Shown here piece by piece: positions 61,250 through 64,000 of a DNA stretch of 64,000 bases (position 1 is the first letter of the stretch; each line of letters opens with the position of its first letter). The DNA comes from Cyclina sinensis. Lineage: Eukaryota; Mollusca; Bivalvia; Venerida; Veneridae. The translations under genes were made by a program, and so were the position numbers. Below the pieces are notes generated by a model, which worked only from the letters and a program-made list of their open reading frames with translations, did no database searches and was not told the origin of the DNA. Location: assembly GCA_012932295.1 (NCBI GenBank), contig JAAONU010000014.1:39664770-39728769 (forward strand). Direction: 5' to 3'.

Positions 61250-63325
61250 TGTCACTAAGTGTGTAATAATCAAAAATCTCTGGTAATGTGGTTATCTATC
61301 GACTAACACATGTACGAGTGTCGAATTCACTCAAAAAAAAATGCGAGTGTCTCAGATGAACACCCAAGCAAAATCATCGGCACGCATGTGAATTTGCAAA
61401 CAAGTGGATGATACCTGCATGAGATTTAGTTGGGTGTATGTTATGTTCATAGTACATGTACATTTTGGACATTAAACTGTAAATTTACACTAAGAAACAA
61501 AACTAACGCCATTTTTCGAGGCATTTCTTTATCTCGTCAGTATAGTTTTCTGTCATATTCTCTGATTTTGCACAAATGTTCACAAATTATTTTGAGTTGC
61601 ACTGTTAGTTTGCTTATATTTTTGTAACTTCTGTCCATTATGAAGTGTTCCTTTAATAGGTAAGGAGGTAGTTTATTGCTATATAAAGTTGGTGTTTGGT
61701 GTGAAGAATTTGGTCATATGTGAATTTTAAAATGAAATGCAATTTTTAATGCGATTCATAATATAAAAAATGCATAATAATGTGACAAAACGTCTGTATT
61801 GTAAAATGTATTTATATTTCTAAATTACTAAAATTGCTTACATTAACAGTGAAATAAAAGGGACATTTTGATTGCAAAAATAGTACCACACAGTAAATAC
61901 ACAATATTTTTGACAGATTATACACGCTACCGCTATGATAGTCTACTATTACTGGATAGCTTCATCACAACATAATTAGAATAAATTTGTATAAGTATAA
62001 AAAGAACAAAACATTAATATTTCCCCTTAATACAAGAAACAAATGAAACCGGTGTTAATAAAGATACCTTAAATTTGACTGTAATTGTTTAATTCGTTAC
62101 ATTGCTTCATGCATGAATGACTGACTGTCAGGGAGTGTGAGGAGGAAATGTACACTTTTTACAATGATTGAAATTGATGTCAAGTTTCGTTAACCTGATT
62201 GAGTGTCTGGTAAACTATTAGCTCATTTAGATATTCCATGAGTGTATGTTTATGTGTATTATATTACAATTGACAGTAGGAAGAAAGAAATCCTATTACA
62301 GTTTGAGGAAAAATGTATTATTTGTATAAAGATTTATACTGTTTTATTTTAATTTTTCAAGAACAGTTGATTTATATAAAAGAGAATAATGTAAATATCT
62401 TTTTTAAAGTTGGTTTCCTTGCAACAGAATCAATATCATTACAATAGGTTTTAAAGACTTTTTCAACGGCTTGACTTAAACTACAATTCTTACAGAGCAT
62501 AAGGTGGTTACTTCATCTTTGGTACATTTTGTTACCTAATTTTGAACAGTCCTTTTAAAGTAAAATGTGGGTTTGAAAATAGAGATGCTATTTGCAATGA
62601 ACTTCTCTTTGGTACTGCTAGGTAGTTTGCAGGTAAGGTGAGAACAGTTTCTACATGTATATTTTAACTGCTGCTTCTTAAAATAGATTTCGAGGAATGA
62701 AAGCAAAAAATGTGAGTTTTTTCATATTCACACCTCAAAAAGGTGTCTGTCAAGATCTTGAAGCCCTGCTTAAAAAAAAAATAAATAAAAAAAAAAATAA
62801 AGCTTTTCAGTTGTTTTTAATTCTCAGAGTTTATGCATTTCAGCTGCTTATCTCTGGAGTTCAGTATAAAATTCTTAGAAATTCAGTTTGAAAATCCTTG
62901 CCAAGTTGACAAGCAATCAGATGGGACAACACAATTCCTGTGCATTGACAGTAACTGTTGTTTATTAAGCAGTTATGTGGAATGTATTGTCCCAGCTGTA
63001 CTTGACAATGGTTTTCAAAAGGCTTTTAGATATTCTGTTAAAATTGTCCATTAAATGTAAGCGACAAGATCAGCCTGAGTGGGCCAGTTTTATTGATATA
63101 ATCAATAGTTTTATATCATTTTAATGTATTTTAAACTGTTGTTATCTTCCCGTTATAAACCCGTCAAGTCTTTAATAGTAAAAAATTAAGCTTTTCTGTC
63201 AGACTATCACATTTTACCACATGTTTGTCCTACATTTTCACCCAGTGAGAAGGCTGATTATTTTTAATTTTCACACTCTGTTTTTTTTTAAAACAGGCAA
63301 GTTGAGTGAGTGAGCACTGAGTGCA
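61250..63325. other. AT-rich DNA between Tc1 remnant and right MITE
   Basis: Apart from the probable Tc1 5' portion up to about 61510, nothing was recognised. The short frames near 62700-63050 lack splice-site and family support. Confidence 0.4.
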
Positions 63326-63855
63326 TACCGTAAAAATTCCATTTATAGCCCGGGCTTTTATTAGAATCATGGATTGTTAGAAAGTTGGGGATGTGCGTTA
63401 ATTTGAGACACATCTTCACAAGACAGACCGATTTGCTAAGCAGGGCTTTATAAATCCACTTGCCCCTCATAATTACAAGAAGAAATCGAATCCAGAGAAA
63501 GAGCGGATGTTGACTTATTGCAGACAACGCTAAAATCTGTTCATTTCCGCTATTACCGTACATGTAAAGTCCGGTATGTGTGAAAGTTTGCCGAGCACGG
63601 GAATAAAAAATGAGCCTCGCGCATGACCTTTACTACTTTCTAACGGCAAAAATAAGGGAAATAAAAGTAAATTAAAAGGGAAATAAATAAAATTGAATTG
63701 TAAAGGTAAGCTCATTTTTGTTCAAATCGGGGGATGGGCGTTAAAAAGGGGCAGTTGATTTTTCAACTTTGGGCTGAAAAATGGCTGTTTTTTGTCCAAA
63801 ATATGGGGGCTGGGCTTCTATTAGAGGATGGGCTATAAATAGAATTTTTACGGTA
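63326..63855. mobile_element. TA-flanked MITE (Tc1/mariner-type ends)
   Basis: TACCGTAAAAATTCCATTTA at the left is mirrored by TAAATAGAATTTTTACGGTA ending at 63855, one mismatch in about 25 bp, with TA at each end. Subterminal GGGCTT and GGATGGGC words repeat. Non-coding. Confidence 0.75.
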
Positions 63856-64000
63856 TCTATTTCATTGACTCGTTTGCTATAACATAAAAAAATCAGAGAT
63901 AATTCTAAGAAGAACTTGTGTTCAAAAATTTCTTCTTTAGAGATTATTATCCTCAAAGACATACAATTAGACTAAATGGCTACCCACCCAAAAATGGTTC

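Noticed and set aside
62697..63054. Two 64-73-codon frames as candidate second exon of the 58768 gene
   Set aside because: No continuing frame with convincing acceptor and donor, A-run-rich composition, and no recognisable protein.

Overview
The window looks like nuclear DNA of a bivalve mollusc. It is AT-rich, has intron-dense genes with metazoan splice sites, and is packed with tRNA-derived SINEs, palindromic MITEs and bivalve-style tandem-repeat elements. The phylum is inferred from protein and repeat character; the species cannot be told.

Three protein genes can be followed exon by exon, and the first exon of a fourth is visible. (1) MCMDC2, minus strand, 17453 down to 83: start codon and 17 coding exons (565 codons), with the C-terminus beyond the left edge. 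It includes an 18-nt microexon and one predicted GC-AG intron. (2) PLRG1, plus strand, 20075-31585: complete, 14 coding exons, 470 residues, seven-WD-repeat splicing factor of the Prp19-associated complex. It is divergent from MCMDC2, with 2.6 kb between start codons. (3) A SEPT6-group septin, minus strand, 54925 down to 41539: complete, 12 coding exons, 433 residues, convergent with PLRG1 across about 10 kb of repeats. (4) A plus-strand first coding exon at 58768-58926, with an ETS-type motif upstream; family not recognised.

The introns and spacers are a dense record of transposition. PLRG1 intron 1 holds a dead non-LTR retrotransposon that was itself hit twice, by a tRNA-SINE and by a 1.1-kb TIR element whose 8-bp target duplication is still exact. 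MCMDC2 introns hold a pogo-like element, a foldback element with a second TIR element inside it, a TTAA-flanked element with a perfect 20-bp TIR, two TTAA MITEs, two SINEs and a tandem-repeat element. The PLRG1-septin spacer carries a pearl-like array of about 320-bp repeats, a hAT-like element with a near-perfect 268-bp tandem duplication inside, and a near-identical MITE copy of one in MCMDC2. Septin introns carry a Mutator-like foldback (180-bp monomers, three forward then four reversed), a twin-hairpin MITE, and a hAT element with perfect 28-bp TIRs that split a minisatellite. The right end has a truncated Tc1/mariner transposase, a tandemly duplicated SINE segment and a TA-flanked MITE.

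No CRISPR array, rRNA or convincing functional tRNA gene was seen. All exon models come from reading splice sites, frame and family similarity by eye.
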